Assembly: GCA_964017145.1 (NCBI GenBank)
Contig: OZ024851.1
Span: 2,170,001-2,234,000 of the forward strand
Length of the DNA: 64,000 bases
Direction: 5' to 3'
Origin: Agrocybe praecox
Taxonomy: Eukaryota > Basidiomycota > Agaricomycetes > Agaricales > Agrocybaceae
Of the stretch, positions 35,855 through 47,935 are shown piece by piece (position 1 is the first letter of the stretch; each line of letters begins with the position of its first letter). A model generated the notes under the pieces. It worked only from the letters and a program-made list of their open reading frames with translations. It was not told the DNA's origin and searched no databases. The translations under genes were made by a program, and so were the position numbers.

Positions 35855-36402
35855 CTTACGCTCTCTTCAAGCTTATCAAAGATTTGAATGCTCGGGGCTG
35901 CTATGCATCAAGTTCTTACATTTGCATTCAGTGGACGCCATGTTTCGTCATCATGCATGCATGATTTGTCGTGATTGACCCAATGCAAGGCGAGCCGTCG
36001 CGACACCTAATCATCAACGTTTCAACAATCAGGGTTTCACGTCATCAAGATTTGTTAGTGTTTTTTTGGATGTCAGCACTGCACTTTTATTATTAACGAG
36101 GATCCCAAGAGGATCCAGTAACCCGCAACAATAACAACATGCTCCATGGAACAATGCACAAAGTTGGATCGACAGGGTCACAGGTCTAGTTAGACCTCAA
36201 GGCCTCAAGCGGCAAGCCTTGGACCTACTTCAGCTGGACCTACTAATAGCACGTCAGACCAAGATAAATGGTGTAAGATGGTGGACAATGAGTATATCTT
36301 GTTGGTGGATAATACTAAATAGGTGGATAATATATCTGACTTGGTTAAAATATCGAAACGTGTTTTTATACAATCCGACATTCATACTTATGCCCCCTGT
36401 GG
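35855..36402. other. Intergenic between EasG-like copies 1 and 2
   Basis: Upstream DNA of copy 1 and downstream of copy 2. It has short CCTCAAGGCCTCAAG and GGTGGATAAT repeats but no gene. Confidence 0.4.
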
Positions 36403-37371
36403 TCAATTGATCCAAATATCACGGTTCTCCGTGAAATACTCTTCCAACGTACGCTTCCCTACATATATGCGGATAGGGTCCTCTTTCGTATACGCCTCCT
36501 CCTTTCCTTCTGCAACTTGTTCTTCCATCCAAACCATTAGGCGAGCAAATTCCGGATCCATGACTTTTGACCAATACGCAAGTTGCTCTTGCAGCATGAT
36601 CTTCTTGTGTTTGATTTCTCTTCCGAGAACCGAAGAGAGGATAGTAGCCGCCTAGAATTTGTACGGTTAGTCAGTAGGAAAACTGTGTTAATTAACATGG
36701 AACATACTTCATCGTACGTGAGAAGCTGCGGCCCAACAACATAGAGGTCCCGATTGATGCTCTTGGGAGCAGTCAAGGTGTCGAATGCAGCCTTCGCAAT
36801 GTCCTCAGCGGCAATGAATGGAATTTTTCCATCATTTGTTGCAGAGAACACTTCATTGTTCTCCCGGATGCTGTTGTAGAAGTTCAGGCTGAAATTATCT
36901 ATTCAAATACGAGGCACCACGGTTAGGTCCGTCCTCAGATTTAACAAAGAGTCGAATTATTTACTCACCCATGAACCAGCTAGGTCTCAAAACTGCATAA
37001 TCAATGCCCTTTCCTGCCAGATAGCTGTGGACTTCTCCAAAAGATGGACTTCCAGGCTCAGACTGGATTGCGGTCAACAATACAATCCTCTTCACCCCCT
37101 TTGAGATGGCAAGGTCGATGAACGGCCCCACAACAGGCAGCGTATGCATGTGCGCCGGAGGCAAAACGAGATAGATGCGATCGATGGCTGGATCTACCTT
37201 GAAAGGGTTCTCGAAAGTAGTGGAGTCGAACCAATCAAATTTTACAGCTTTGAAGGGCTCAGGAGCCTCCCCAGCACGAGTTGCGATTATAAAGGGAAGA
37301 GCCGCAGCATGGAGGAGGCGGGAAAGGTATCCCCCCGTCTTTCCAGTTCCGCCAGTAAGGAGAATAGTCAT
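36403..37371 (-). CDS. EasG-like NAD(P)-binding oxidoreductase, copy 2
   Basis: Same three-exon plan as copy 1, with introns at about 36966-36900 and 36710-36654. It reads MTILLTGGTGKTGGYLSRLL, KAVKFDWFDSTTFENPF, IDRIYLVLPPAHMHTLPVV, PFIDLAISKGVKRIVLLT, IDYAVLRPSWFM, then NFYNSIRENNEVFSAT, IPFIAAEDIAKAAFD, YVVGPQLLTYDEV, a last exon with LGREIKH-type sequence, and YVGKRTLEEYFTENRDIWIN before TGA. The nucleotide-binding turn is intact. It is closer to copy 3 than to copy 1, including the PPAH and GSP.FG insert, so the 2/3 split is the younger duplication. Confidence 0.87.
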
Positions 37372-37416
37372 GGAAATGTAGGCGGTTTCCTTGGAGGACT
37401 ACGACTTTGGAATATG

Positions 37417-37424
37417 CTTATATA
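37417..37424 (-). promoter_or_regulatory. TATA-like box, EasG-like copy 2
   Basis: TATATAAG on the minus strand, about 46 bp before the start codon. Confidence 0.4.
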
Positions 37425-38268
37425 CCAGTTTCTCCCCGGGGTACTATCGAGACTGAGATATACAGAGTATGAGATAGTACTTACTATCGAAGAGATCAAA
37501 AGTTTCTGAATCATCCATTGTCAGGGCCAGATAACATAGTGGGCGTCCTATCTCCTTTTGTTGAACTTCGAAGAAAATGTCGCGAACAACACATGGATTT
37601 TGTAGAAATGTAGGGTGGCAAAGACCTCAGGAAGATTGTCGGGCTTCGAGGATTCATTACGCGCTGACTGAGACTGCTTTCTATGCGGTTGATTATAAAC
37701 CACCCTAGTAACATAAAACATTGATTGAAGTGTCTAGTAAGCCAATTGTATGTCTGGTGCGTGCGACGCGCGACGTCCGGAATCCGATCCGCTGACAATA
37801 GCTATCCCATCTAAGCAAAGGTCAATATGCTAACAGAGATGTTGTGGCCTTTCGAGAGCCTGAAAATTGGAGCAATTCAGTAGGTGTCAGTGAAAAGCGC
37901 CGCATCACAATGCTCAGGTTTACCTCTGCAATTAGCGCCCAAAGTCAATCCCTGTGATACCGATATTGAAGGGACACGTAGCGGTGATGTAGTAGCGTAT
38001 TACAGAAACAACTCTTCAGTCGGGTACCAATTTATCCCATCGGCGCTTAAATATATTTGATCGCATCACAACGTGGGAAATGTTCGCGTCATTTCTAAAT
38101 TTCTGCCTTGTTCAATTCCTCTTCCATGACTCTTCTAGTATGCCGTCATGCATTTTTTGCTCTGAGAATTCTGGTTAATGTCGCGGTAACTACATCATGA
38201 CGTGGAAAACTATCCATTACGGGTTGGGTAAGTTGTTCATTCCTGGAGCAGTACTATGCCACTAGTAA
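37425..38268. other. Intergenic between EasG-like copies 2 and 3
   Basis: Part of this stretch (about 37520-37600, with CCTATCTCC..TTGTTGAA) resembles 39455-39500 upstream of copy 3, so upstream DNA was duplicated along with the gene. No other gene seen. Confidence 0.4.
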
Positions 38269-39237
38269 TCACTTGATCCAAGTGTCCCGATTTTTCTTGA
38301 AATATTCCGCCAACGTGCGCTTTCCTACGTATATGCGAGTCGGGTTATTCTTTGTAACAGTCTCCTCTTTTCCCTCTGCAACTTGTTCTTCCATCCAGGT
38401 CAAGATGCGCGCGGCTTCAAGGGGCAAGAAACTGGAATAAAATGTGATTTGTTCTTCCGTCGTGTTCCTCCTATGCTTGATCTCCTTCCCGAGGACTGAC
38501 GAGAGGATACCAGCTGCCTATGAAATTGACGATTAATCTGTGAGATAGCTATGTGCCCAATAAAATGTGAAGTGTACCTCATCGTACGTGAGAAATTCTG
38601 GTCCCACAACAAAAAGGTCCTGGTCGAGGCTCTTGGAAGATATCAGAGTATCAAATGAAATCTGAGCAATGTCTTCGACAGCAATCCATGGAATCTTTCC
38701 ATCGGCAGCTGTGGAGAAAACTTCGTTATTCTCCCGGATGCTGCGATAGAAGTTCAAGCTGAAGTTTTCTACATTCGGCGTAATTTCGTGAGTAGGTTGG
38801 TCTCTTCAAAATTTCAAAGAACCAGAGCACTTACCCATATACCAGCTAGGTCTTAAGACTGCATACTCGATTCCCTTTCCTGCCAGGTAGCTATGAATCA
38901 CGCCAAACACCGGACTTCCAGGCTCGGATTGAAACGTCGTCAATAGAACAATTCTCTTCACGCCCTTTGAGACGGCAAGGTCGATGAAAGGTCCGACGAC
39001 AGGCAAGGTATCCACGTGTGCCGGAGGCAAAACAAGATAAACACGGTCAATGCTTGAATCGAGCTTGAAAGGGTTCTCGAATGTGGTGGAGTCGAACCAG
39101 TCGAACTTTACAGCGTTGAAGGGTTCAGGAGCCTTCCCAGTGCGGGTCGCAATTAGAAAGGGAATGTCTGCAGCATGGAGAAGGCGGGCAAGGCTTCCTC
39201 CCGTCTTTCCGGTTCCCCCAGTCACTAGGATAGTCAT
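38269..39237 (-). CDS. EasG-like NAD(P)-binding oxidoreductase, copy 3
   Basis: Three exons as in copies 1 and 2. The start at 39237 (MTILVTGGTGKTGGSLARLL) aligns with the other copies; an upstream in-frame ATG at 39288 would only add an unconserved leader. The blocks KFDWFDSTTFENPF, IDRVYLVLPPAHVDTLPVV, PFIDLAVSKGVKRIVLLTT, IEYAVLRPSWYMG, SIRENNEVFSTAADGKIPW, VGPEFLTYDEV, LGKEIKHRRNTTEEQ and KRTLAEYFKKNRDTWIK are all present. It looks functional. The last exon is a little different from copy 2 in the helix after KHRR, consistent with substrate drift. Confidence 0.87.
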
Positions 39238-39292
39238 GAGAAGGTAGGTATAGTTTTCGTGAAATAAACTTATTCTACGCTGATCCAATGCG

Positions 39293-39300
39293 TTTATATA
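39293..39300 (-). promoter_or_regulatory. TATA-like box, EasG-like copy 3
   Basis: TATATAAA on the minus strand, about 56 bp before the start codon. Confidence 0.4.
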
Positions 39301-39722
39301 GCGGTTTTACCCGGGTGAAGTTGTATGGGTTAATCGACAGTCGACACTGACATGTTCCTCTATTCTGCGATGAGAATATGTACTGGGTAAGAAGGGTGAA
39401 ACGAGGGGCTCCAATTCGCCTATCTGACATCTACCGTCAGGTACAAAGAAATATCGAGCATTCTATCTCCTGTTGTCGAATTTTTGGAGGATTCGTTGCA
39501 ATCTTACTCAGCGATGTCATAAATAATTTGTGCACGGCACACAACCTCCGCTGACGGGAAGCTTTGGGACTAAGTCATTGATCACATGGGCATGCATAGT
39601 ACTTCCACTTATAAATTAGCGCCGATAGCCACCGTGATGCTTAGAACATCCATTTTGTCCATGAACCTTGCCAACGGTATGCTAAACAGTGTTAGGAGGC
39701 GTGTATAACTGTTCTTAAAGGC

Positions 39723-39743
39723 CCCCCCCCCCTTTTTTTTTTT
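39723..39743. repeat. Adjacent poly-C and poly-T homopolymers
   Basis: A run of about 11 C directly followed by about 10 T; length-unstable sequence and a possible read-error site. Confidence 0.8.
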
Positions 39744-40066
39744 GAACAGCAATATATTTAGAAGTTCAGTTGTCCTCTTTTACTTCGTCATCACATGGAA
39801 TGTATGTTATGGTGTTATATAAGGACACAAGTTCGAAAAGTATATATCATTCTCAGAGTCTCTTAGAAACTATCATCTGCCGGATTATGTGTCTGATCCG
39901 AGTACGAAATGACGATGTCCATGACCTAGAGCATTCAATCCACCGACATGGGTTAACTACCTTTGGCCACGGAGGCGGATGTGCGGAGGCGGGGGAATAT
40001 ACAATGTTAAATTTACAAGAGAATGGGGGTGGGGTAGATAATCGAGACGACCAAGAAGTGAGAAGA

Positions 40067-40089
40067 CTTTGCGTTTGCGTTTGCGTTTG
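40067..40089. repeat. Hexanucleotide microsatellite (TTTGCG)n
   Basis: Close to four tandem copies, the last altered. Confidence 0.85.
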
Positions 40090-41227
40090 AGAAAAGATGC
40101 AAAGAAACTAGAAGGGGCCGGGGCAACGCAAATTTTCGTAGGTGTTCAGAAGCGCGGGAAGAAGGCATCAGTTGGGTACCAAAAACGAGAGAAATTTCAA
40201 GAAAAGCACTGTGATGACACGGCGAGAGAATGATCAGTAAGGCGTCGATGAAGTTGTTCATGTCTATATCACTTATATTGGTTCAATATCGGTGAGCGGT
40301 CATGAAGAACTTGTTGAGCGCGTCTTCGCGTTCGACGATGACGTGATGTCGAAAAGACAAGATCAAAAAGACGCTTTATGTGTATTCCAATGCTAGTCGC
40401 GCTCAAAGAGCAGTTTTGATACGTAGAACTTATGAAAATGAGACGACCGCTATTACTAAACGCAAATTGAGGGTTGATCTTGGGGTGTAAAATAGGCACT
40501 CGTAGTTATATTGTTGTAAGTCGATGAGAGTGCTAGCGAGAACTAACCGTGTATTTCAAATACTCATGGGTCATGCTCAGAATAAGCCGGTTTCCAGAAA
40601 GCCTCCTTTAGACCATGCTGGTCGGATAGGCTGTAGTACAGCACATTCAAATTAGCTGAGAAGACACCTGAGAAGTAATACGATTCTTAAAATTCAATGA
40701 AAATATGTTATAAAGAGACTCTTACCTTAGAGTTGGGTCCAACCTGCTTTCTATCTGTCGGCGCTTATGATAATCACATCCTGGGAGGGCAACCGTTCAC
40801 TGCCACCAAACAACGTTGAACGGTGGAGGCCATTCACAAACAAGCCACAATACGCTCTCAAACGTCTGTCTAATTTTAGACTTCAACGAAGCGATATAAA
40901 TAGCACAACATGCAGCGGTACAAAACCTGGGAATTAATATTGTGCCATGAATACTTGAAAGAAATTCTCATGCGCAAAATATATTACTTTCAGAAATAGA
41001 TAACCGAATCTGTCACAAACAATGACTGCCCATAAAATAGTACGTTATGCTGTGTCACCCCCGGGGATGTGTCAGGGTGATCAACCAAGATCAGGGATTT
41101 TGATGACAACATCTCCTAAGGCTTGTTCTCAACGCCCACCATTCCCCACTGTCAGTAGGTGTAGGTTACTGTGTAGAGGAGCTGCGCTTTACCTACCGGC
41201 GTCCCGCACAAGCTCCTCCGCATCAGG

Positions 41228-42641
41228 ATGCGACCTAGTCATCTGAACCACCTGCCGAAATCCATATTAAAGTCGCCGACTAGGAAGGTTTCCCCACTTC
41301 CTAATATTGATGCAATCGGGACGACACAGAAGACAGAAGCGGCCAAAAAAGGGGAATCACGACTTGACGAATTTCGAGCCTCAGGCCAAACCTCAATTCC
41401 AACAGAAGTATTATACCTCGTGTTTGGACGTTTGTCCAGAGAGAAGGTGACTCTACAAATATGTGCGCTCATTTCCAAGGAATGGCTTCAATGTGCGAGG
41501 GGTCATCTCATCCCCAGGAGATTTTCCGTGAACATTGACGATTACCACTGTGACCCAATCGAAACTCTCGCCCTCCTAGAGCATCCACTGTCGACAATAG
41601 GCCGCTATATACACCATCTATCCGTCAATAGCCCATCAGAATTGGGTCGGCGTCTTGATTTGAACCCAACACCCAGACCCTCCTTGGACTACCGTCGTTT
41701 CTTACACGCTTTCGTGCCAAAGTGCAATTCTCTGCGTAACTTGTCGGTGTCCAACCTCGACTTGCACGAGTTCACTGATCACAAATCTCCACTTCACCTT
41801 CGCGAGGCGTTTCCCGGTTTATTGATGTTGGATATTCGGCGATGCATATTTCGAACTTACGACCATCTGTTCTCGTTCATCGGGAGCAAGAAGAGGCTTC
41901 GACATATTGCGTTGACTGATATTAATATCTCTGAGCCTGATTCAGAAGACTCACTTATAAACGCATTTGTACCCAGGAACCTCAGCAACTTGCGGTTACA
42001 TACCGCAGGACTGCGATATATTCTGGATTGGTTTTGCTCACAGCGACATCTGCCTCCCACCAAGTCAATACAAATCGGCGGCTCTATAAGTCACGAAGAC
42101 GTGGATAGCACTATACGGTTCTTCAAGAGGCAAGGTCCGTTTATTGAAAGGATCAAGCTATACTTGGGAAATTGGTCAACTGATAGTGAGTCCACAATGC
42201 GTGTCGCTGGAAATAAACGACGAAATCTAACGCTTGCCGTTTCATATATTAGTCGACCTTGTCGTATGTTCTAACCTGCGCGAACTATACATCAGCCATA
42301 TACCGCTCAAAGACTCGACAATTTGCGGCGTGCTCTTTGACGTCCTCCAGCAGATCAGATCCAAATACCTGTCACACCTAAAGCTACATTTTATCAATCG
42401 ACCACAGGATTTTGCTGACATGAACTGGGGGCAATTGGCGACTTTGCTTGATACACCTAACTTCTATGGGCTCCAGAAACTTACTGTCATCCTAACCACC
42501 ACCACAGCGTTCAATCAAGAAACTCGCGAGTTCGAAAGTGGCCATACGCAAGAAGTAGAATTGTACATAGAGGCCTGCTTTCCTAGACTATGTCAAAACA
42601 ATATTTTGAACCTAGAGTTATGTGACGAAACAGAATTTTGA
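41228..42641 (+). CDS. F-box protein, likely LRR-like
   Basis: Two exons joined over about 65 nt near 42186-42250, about 450 residues. After a polar N-terminus of about 50 residues, SIPTEVLYLVFGRLSREKVT followed by CALISKEWLQCAR is an F-box. The rest has spaced leucine-rich strands (SLRNLSVSNLDL, LLMLDIRRCIF, LRHIALTDINI, LSNLRLHTAGL, NLRELYISHIPL, LSHLKLHFI), as in F-box proteins with LRR-type substrate domains. It is probably an SCF ubiquitin-ligase adaptor with unknown target. Such genes are numerous and fast-evolving in mushrooms. The splice is supported by the frame change, with ...NWSTD joining IDLVVCSNLREL. Confidence 0.82.
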
Positions 42642-42782
42642 TGAGGGGATGCTTTGGATTGTAGGATAATAGTATGCGTAGTATCTATCACAATTAATTA
42701 TAAACTAGGTATCTTCTGTGCTGTTATAATCATGATAAGTAATATGTCACGGATTTTGCTACAAGAGGAACGAACGTACATA

Positions 42783-45700
42783 TTAGGCGTGCGAATGATC
42801 AATTTTGATGACTTCTTCACAGCGATTGCATAAGTGTGCATCTTCTTCGCGAGTGAATGTCCAGCATCTGGGACATTTATGACGAGAAGCAGGTCGAACA
42901 TGTATGCTAAGTGGTCCGAAAGTAGTCTGAGATGAACCAGATGCAACGTTCACTGGTTCATGAGAACATGAGATACGAACAACCCCAAGAAGAAAAGAGC
43001 GGACATACCTGTATGTTTATCTGTATTCGTATAGCACCAGTCGCTTTGAATTGGTGAGGCTGTTCCTTGTTCTTGCATAGAGACGTCGGATACAATAAAC
43101 AAAGTCTTCAAGAAGTTTTCTATATCATGTTCGAAATTAGCAATCAACCAGATAATTGAAATATGTATACTAACCTTCTCGGCGCAACAAAGCAAGGTAT
43201 TCGTCATGGAGAGAGTCCTTTGGATATATAATTTCCACTTTCGCTTCAAGTGCACTTTTGAGGTTCCTGTTGCAAAGAAAAGAATCAGCTGAAGCCCAAA
43301 GGAATACAATGATATGAACCATACTTCTGACGCCGAGCTTGCTCAAGGAGCGAAAGAACCGTGTCACGAATAGCAAGTAATTGCGACATCTCGGAAGAGA
43401 CTTGAGGGTCTTTCCATTGTTCATCCTACGAGTTTTGTGAAGGAAAGATCAGTACAGTCCACTCGGAACATTCCTCCGACTCACTATTGGTGTCCAAGGG
43501 GTTGCGAACACTGACTTGCCATCGGCTTTCCACGCAGTATGAATTTCTTCGGCAAGATATGGAATGACAGGAGCCATTACTTTTGTTGTAGTTTCTAGGA
43601 CCTAAAGGCTCGATAAGATCATTACTAACTGGACGACATTTTCATGTTTCAATCACCTTCTCCAAGACTGTTACGACGGCGCGTCTTTCATGACTTTGGA
43701 TGGCATCGGCATATAGACAATCCTTCGTAACATCGAAGTATAATGATGATAGGGTAACATTTGCGAAATTATTAAGTGCGCTGATTACTAACGCTAGGAG
43801 TGAATAATGATCGAAGCAGCAGCGAGGTATAAACACTGACCTTTTGGGAAATTATAGGATTTATATCCTTCTAGTGCAGTTTGTTCTAAGGTATACAGTT
43901 CATGCATAACATATCGGTCTAACTTTAACGCCTCCATCAGGACAACAACCGTAGATGTGTCTAGTAAAACTCACGATGTTCATTTCCTCCCGTGGTACTC
44001 TCTCCAAAGTAGCCATGGTAGCCTCATTACGCATGTTCCCGAGGCAGAATCTAGCAGAATTGCGCAGCTTGCGTAAAGATTCTACAGCTTGTGTTATAAC
44101 GGTCTTGCCAATTGACATATCCCGCCAAAAATCAACTGTAGCTGCCCATAAACGTAAGACATCTACGCCATAAGCCGGTTCTTTCTTGTCCTGATTGATT
44201 GAATTTTCATTAGTCTACGCGATAAGAGAAGTCGGAAAAGAAAACCTTACGGCAGATCCATGAATAATGGTCATAGGACTTATAATGTTGCCTAATGACT
44301 TGCTCATTTTCTTGCCTTTTTCGTCGAGGACCATACCGTGGGTGATGAGGGAGGCATATGGGCTAACAGCCCTGTCTTCAGCGGACTTTGAACCAATCGC
44401 AGTCAAAAGCTGGCTTTGGAACCATCCACGATGTTGATCAGATCCTTCCAAACATAAATCAGCATCGAATTGCCTCCTTGTTCCAACAGTGCCGTCACGA
44501 TCACGTCCAACGCCCATCTCAGCCAACATGGACCACGAAGTTCCACTGTCGAACCATACATCCACAGTATCCTTCCCGCGCTCCCAAGTTTCAGCAGCTG
44601 TCTTTCCCTCTTCTAATAACCAAGGTGGGACGAATTCTTCGATGGGAGACTCCCACCAATCGAGATCCTTCGATTCAAGTGCGTTGATGATGTAGTCTAA
44701 AGAACGGGGATCAAGCACGACGCGACCTGTGGATATATGATGCAAGGCAGGAATTGGCACTCCCCACACTCGTTGGCGAGATATACACCACTCGGAACGA
44801 CCACGAATGAAGGCTTCAAGACGGTTACGAGCTGTTTGCGTGATAAGTGAGAAATTACCGCATCGAGGAGAAAAATCAGATTTACAGGGTTCGGGGAAGA
44901 ATGAAACATCCTTCAAAGCATTGAGCGCGTCTTCCTTGATGTGGTCCAGGTTTGCAAACCATTGTGAAGTGGCACTGCCAGGATCGTTGAGTTAAATTAT
45001 CCAGATTCCCTTAAATATGGGGGTCGACTCACGTAACGATGATAGGTTTATCGGTTTTCCAATCGTATGGATACCGATGCTTGATTCGCTGAATCTTAGC
45101 GACCTTTCGCAAGTCCTTGAGGAGTAAGACCATTTCCTTGTTTCCATCTCCCAGAACCTCCTTTCCAACTAACTTCTCTGAAAGGACCGGCCCAACAACT
45201 TCGGCAACCTCGGGAGTGAATTTCCCTTGACCGTCGACGTGACAGACCACATTGCTGGTTGTTGAAATTGACGGTGGGAGGAGGCCCAAAGAACGGAATG
45301 CCTCGTAATCCTCTGCTCCATGTGCTGGGGCACAATGAACTAGTCCAGTACCGGATAGTGAAGTAACATGAGCAGCATGAATGACTTGTAGAGGTTTTGT
45401 TGAAAATGAGAATATGGGCTTGTAAGAAGCGCCAATCAAGTCTTTGCCTAAGTGAAGACGTCAGGTTAACTTTAGTAGGTTTTGATGCGGGACACCTTGC
45501 CTGATATTGAGTCCATGACTTCAATTTCTCCCAAGAAACTGCGGACGGCCTCCAGCCGATCTTGAGCAACTACTAGGACACTAGAGCCACCCTCGGCATG
45601 GGTACGCCGTACAACATCGTAAACAAGGTCCTCGTGAACAGCAATCCCCTGCAAATACTTGAGGAATTCTCATCAAAAATTAGAATCTTTACGGTAACAC

Positions 45701-46915
45701 ACCATATTGGCGGTGAGAGTCCAAGGTGTTGTAGTCCATACCAACAGTTCAACTTTGGGATTAGTCAACAATAATTCCTTAAGCTTGCTGCTACCTGGAG
45801 TCGCGTTTACATCCAACTCAAAGGTGACATAGACCGAGTGAGAAACATGGTCATCTTTGTATTCCAATTCTGCTTCCGCCAAAGCTGAGTGTGAAGAAGG
45901 GGAATAATGAACAGGTCGGTGTTGACGGTAGATTTGCCCTACCGAATGACAGATAAGCTGAGAGTTTTTAGTTGTATAGATATGACAATTACCTTTCTCA
46001 ACCATTTTCTGGAATATCCGGAGCTGGCGAACCTCATAATGTCGGTCTATTTACAGAAGATGAACAGAAAAGTTAGAATGAGTGTTTAGACAAACGTACC
46101 TAATGTTCTGTAGGTCCTTTCTGGCGAATACCAATCCGCCATAACAGCCAGTGGTCTGAATTGTTCTCTCTGTGAATCGATCTCCCTCAAAGCTGTAGCT
46201 TGAGCACCTTTCCGAATGACAGAAGGTGGTGTATCCAATGAACTGCGCTGTACGCAACAGCAACTAATGAGTATGACTGCGCTATAAGCAAGACGGACTA
46301 TACGTACTTGCATCTCCTTCATGGCTTTGTTTTCTATCGGAAGACCATGACAATCCCATCCTGGAATGTAGCTGACGCGCAAAGTCAGTACAATGCCGAA
46401 GTACGTTCACGAATTGTAGCGCACTGGACTTTGCGGCCTTGAGAAACGTGAAATCTGTTGATGATGTCCTTAATGATCTTGTTGAGAGCATGGCCTAGGA
46501 GATGCAGCCGTTATGGATTTATTTATCTCGTAGCGTTCGATAACAACACACCCATATGTAAGTCACCATTTGCATATGGTGGTCCATCATGCAGCACGAA
46601 TAACGGTCCCTTCGCGTTCTCCCACTAAAGCAAACATCAGACAAACCCACAGAGAAAATGTTCTTCACTCACCTGCCACCTATACAGCGATTCACCCGTG
46701 AGTTTGCCATAAGTAGCCTCAACTTCTTTCAAATTAGGCCGCAGAGGAAACGAGGTTTTGGGAAGAAGCAGAGTTTCCGAAAAGGCTTTATTGTCTACAT
46801 TGCTAGCAGTGGGCTTGTCCGAGAGATAACGCGCTAGAAAGTGCTTTCGTACTCTGCATTTGGTATAAAATGAGTTCCATGAAGATGGAACGCGTGCAGT
46901 CATCGAGCGGAGCAC
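42783..46915 (-). CDS. ISM1: Mitochondrial isoleucyl-tRNA synthetase
   Basis: Class I synthetase charging tRNA-Ile in mitochondria. From ATG 46915 the N-terminus ([20 protein letters not shown]) is basic and Ser/Thr/Arg-rich, a good mitochondrial presequence. Next come FPLRPNL, LYRWQ, the HIGH signature ([17 protein letters not shown]) and [15 protein letters not shown]. The editing domain follows ([29 protein letters not shown]), then [40 protein letters not shown] and the KMSKS loop ([15 protein letters not shown]). The anticodon-binding part carries [13 protein letters not shown]-terminal zinc knuckle, CPRCWTF..HLCNRC, ends shortly before TAA 42783-42785; this is typical of bacterial/mitochondrial IleRS. 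Many short introns; about 1,000 residues. The exons I followed are in frame. Confidence 0.93.
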
Positions 46916-47028
46916 TCAGCAAAACTCGTCGGACGCGAAAGGTTTAGCGAATAGGAAAGCAAATGAGTCCCGTGATTTATTGTCCATTAGGTTGTGTGAT
47001 AGGCAATTGTGTTAGATAATATAACAAG

Positions 47029-47100
47029 TCTTTGTTAGTATATCGGTTAGTACACGCGCTTGTCACGCGCGAAAGCTGGGTTCGACTCCCAGACAGAGAG
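47029..47100 (+). tRNA. tRNA-Asp (GTC), copy 1
   Basis: A 72-nt cloverleaf. Acceptor TCTTTGT pairs with ACAGAGA (one T-G), anticodon stem CGCGC/GCGCG with loop TTGTCAC giving anticodon GTC, T arm CTGGG/CCCAG with loop TTCGACT, discriminator G. No intron. It lies 113 bp upstream of the IleRS start on the opposite strand. Confidence 0.95.
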
Positions 47101-47291
47101 ACTTTAATTTTTGTTCTTCATCCTAATTCCTTTTTCTTTTTTTCTCTTTCCCACTCTCATCTATCTAAAAAGCACCCCGACTCTGTTTTCTTCTTCTTAT
47201 TTTTCTGTCAGAAGGCGAGAGAGACAACAGACAACGTTAGATTGATATTAATACCTCGAGACGTTATACCACCTCCAGTTGCCATACAATA

Positions 47292-47363
47292 TCTTTGTTA
47301 GTATATCGGTTAGTACACGCGCCTGTCACGCGCGAAAGCTGGGTTCGACTCCCAGACAGAGAG
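47292..47363 (+). tRNA. tRNA-Asp (GTC), copy 2
   Basis: Same as copy 1 except the anticodon loop is CTGTCAC. It lies 191 bp downstream of copy 1 in the same direction. Confidence 0.95.
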
Positions 47364-47935
47364 TGTAGTGTTTCATATTTTTGGTTGCCTATAGGACCTG
47401 TCCATCTTTTTATCCACACGAACCTCTGTTTTCCTGTTAACTATGATACACGACGCTACCTGCATTCCTATCGCCATGATTTAATTCCTATTCCTAAAAT
47501 TTATGAATCATTAGCATTTTTTTGTGGCGGTTATCCTTCAAGCTTTAGCCTTTAGGCGCCTTGCGCAGGAGTTCGAAGAAAATAAAAATGTGTGTAGCTG
47601 CGTGTGTACCCCAAGTGTGGAAATATTTTGCCTAATAGTAATTGGCCGCCGGCCAGTCAAATTTCTGCCGGAGCCTCGAGTTAGCCATGCCGCTCTTGTA
47701 CGCAAGGCCGTCGGCGACAATGAACTTATTACTCTCTCACTTAGCACCCATGATTCTGTTTAATCCTCGTTGCTGAGCGCTGAGCAGCTGCTCTTTAGAG
47801 ACCTCATCAGGCTTGTTTTCTTCTGGTCCTCCGCGACGACTCAAACAAACCTACTTTGTCAGCGCCTGACTGTCAACCAAAGCTACATTGAAAAAAGCCG
47901 CTGCTTAGAGGTTTTACAAACGAGGTCGTAACACA
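47364..47935. other. Intergenic, promoter of carrier gene
   Basis: Leader and promoter DNA between tRNA-Asp copy 2 and the mitochondrial carrier. No coding support. Confidence 0.4.

Larger units (their letters stand above)
39301..41227. other. 2-kb intergenic region with simple repeats
   Basis: No supported gene. It contains the poly-C/poly-T tract at about 39723-39743 and a (TTTGCG)n run at about 40067-40089. Minus-strand frames near 40.0-40.5 kb are short and unlike known proteins. Confidence 0.45.

Noticed and set aside
34829..39237. Ergot-alkaloid biosynthetic cluster
   Set aside because: Only EasG-like genes are present. No prenyltransferase, DmaW-like or other partner genes lie nearby, and this family is common in mushrooms that do not make ergot alkaloids.
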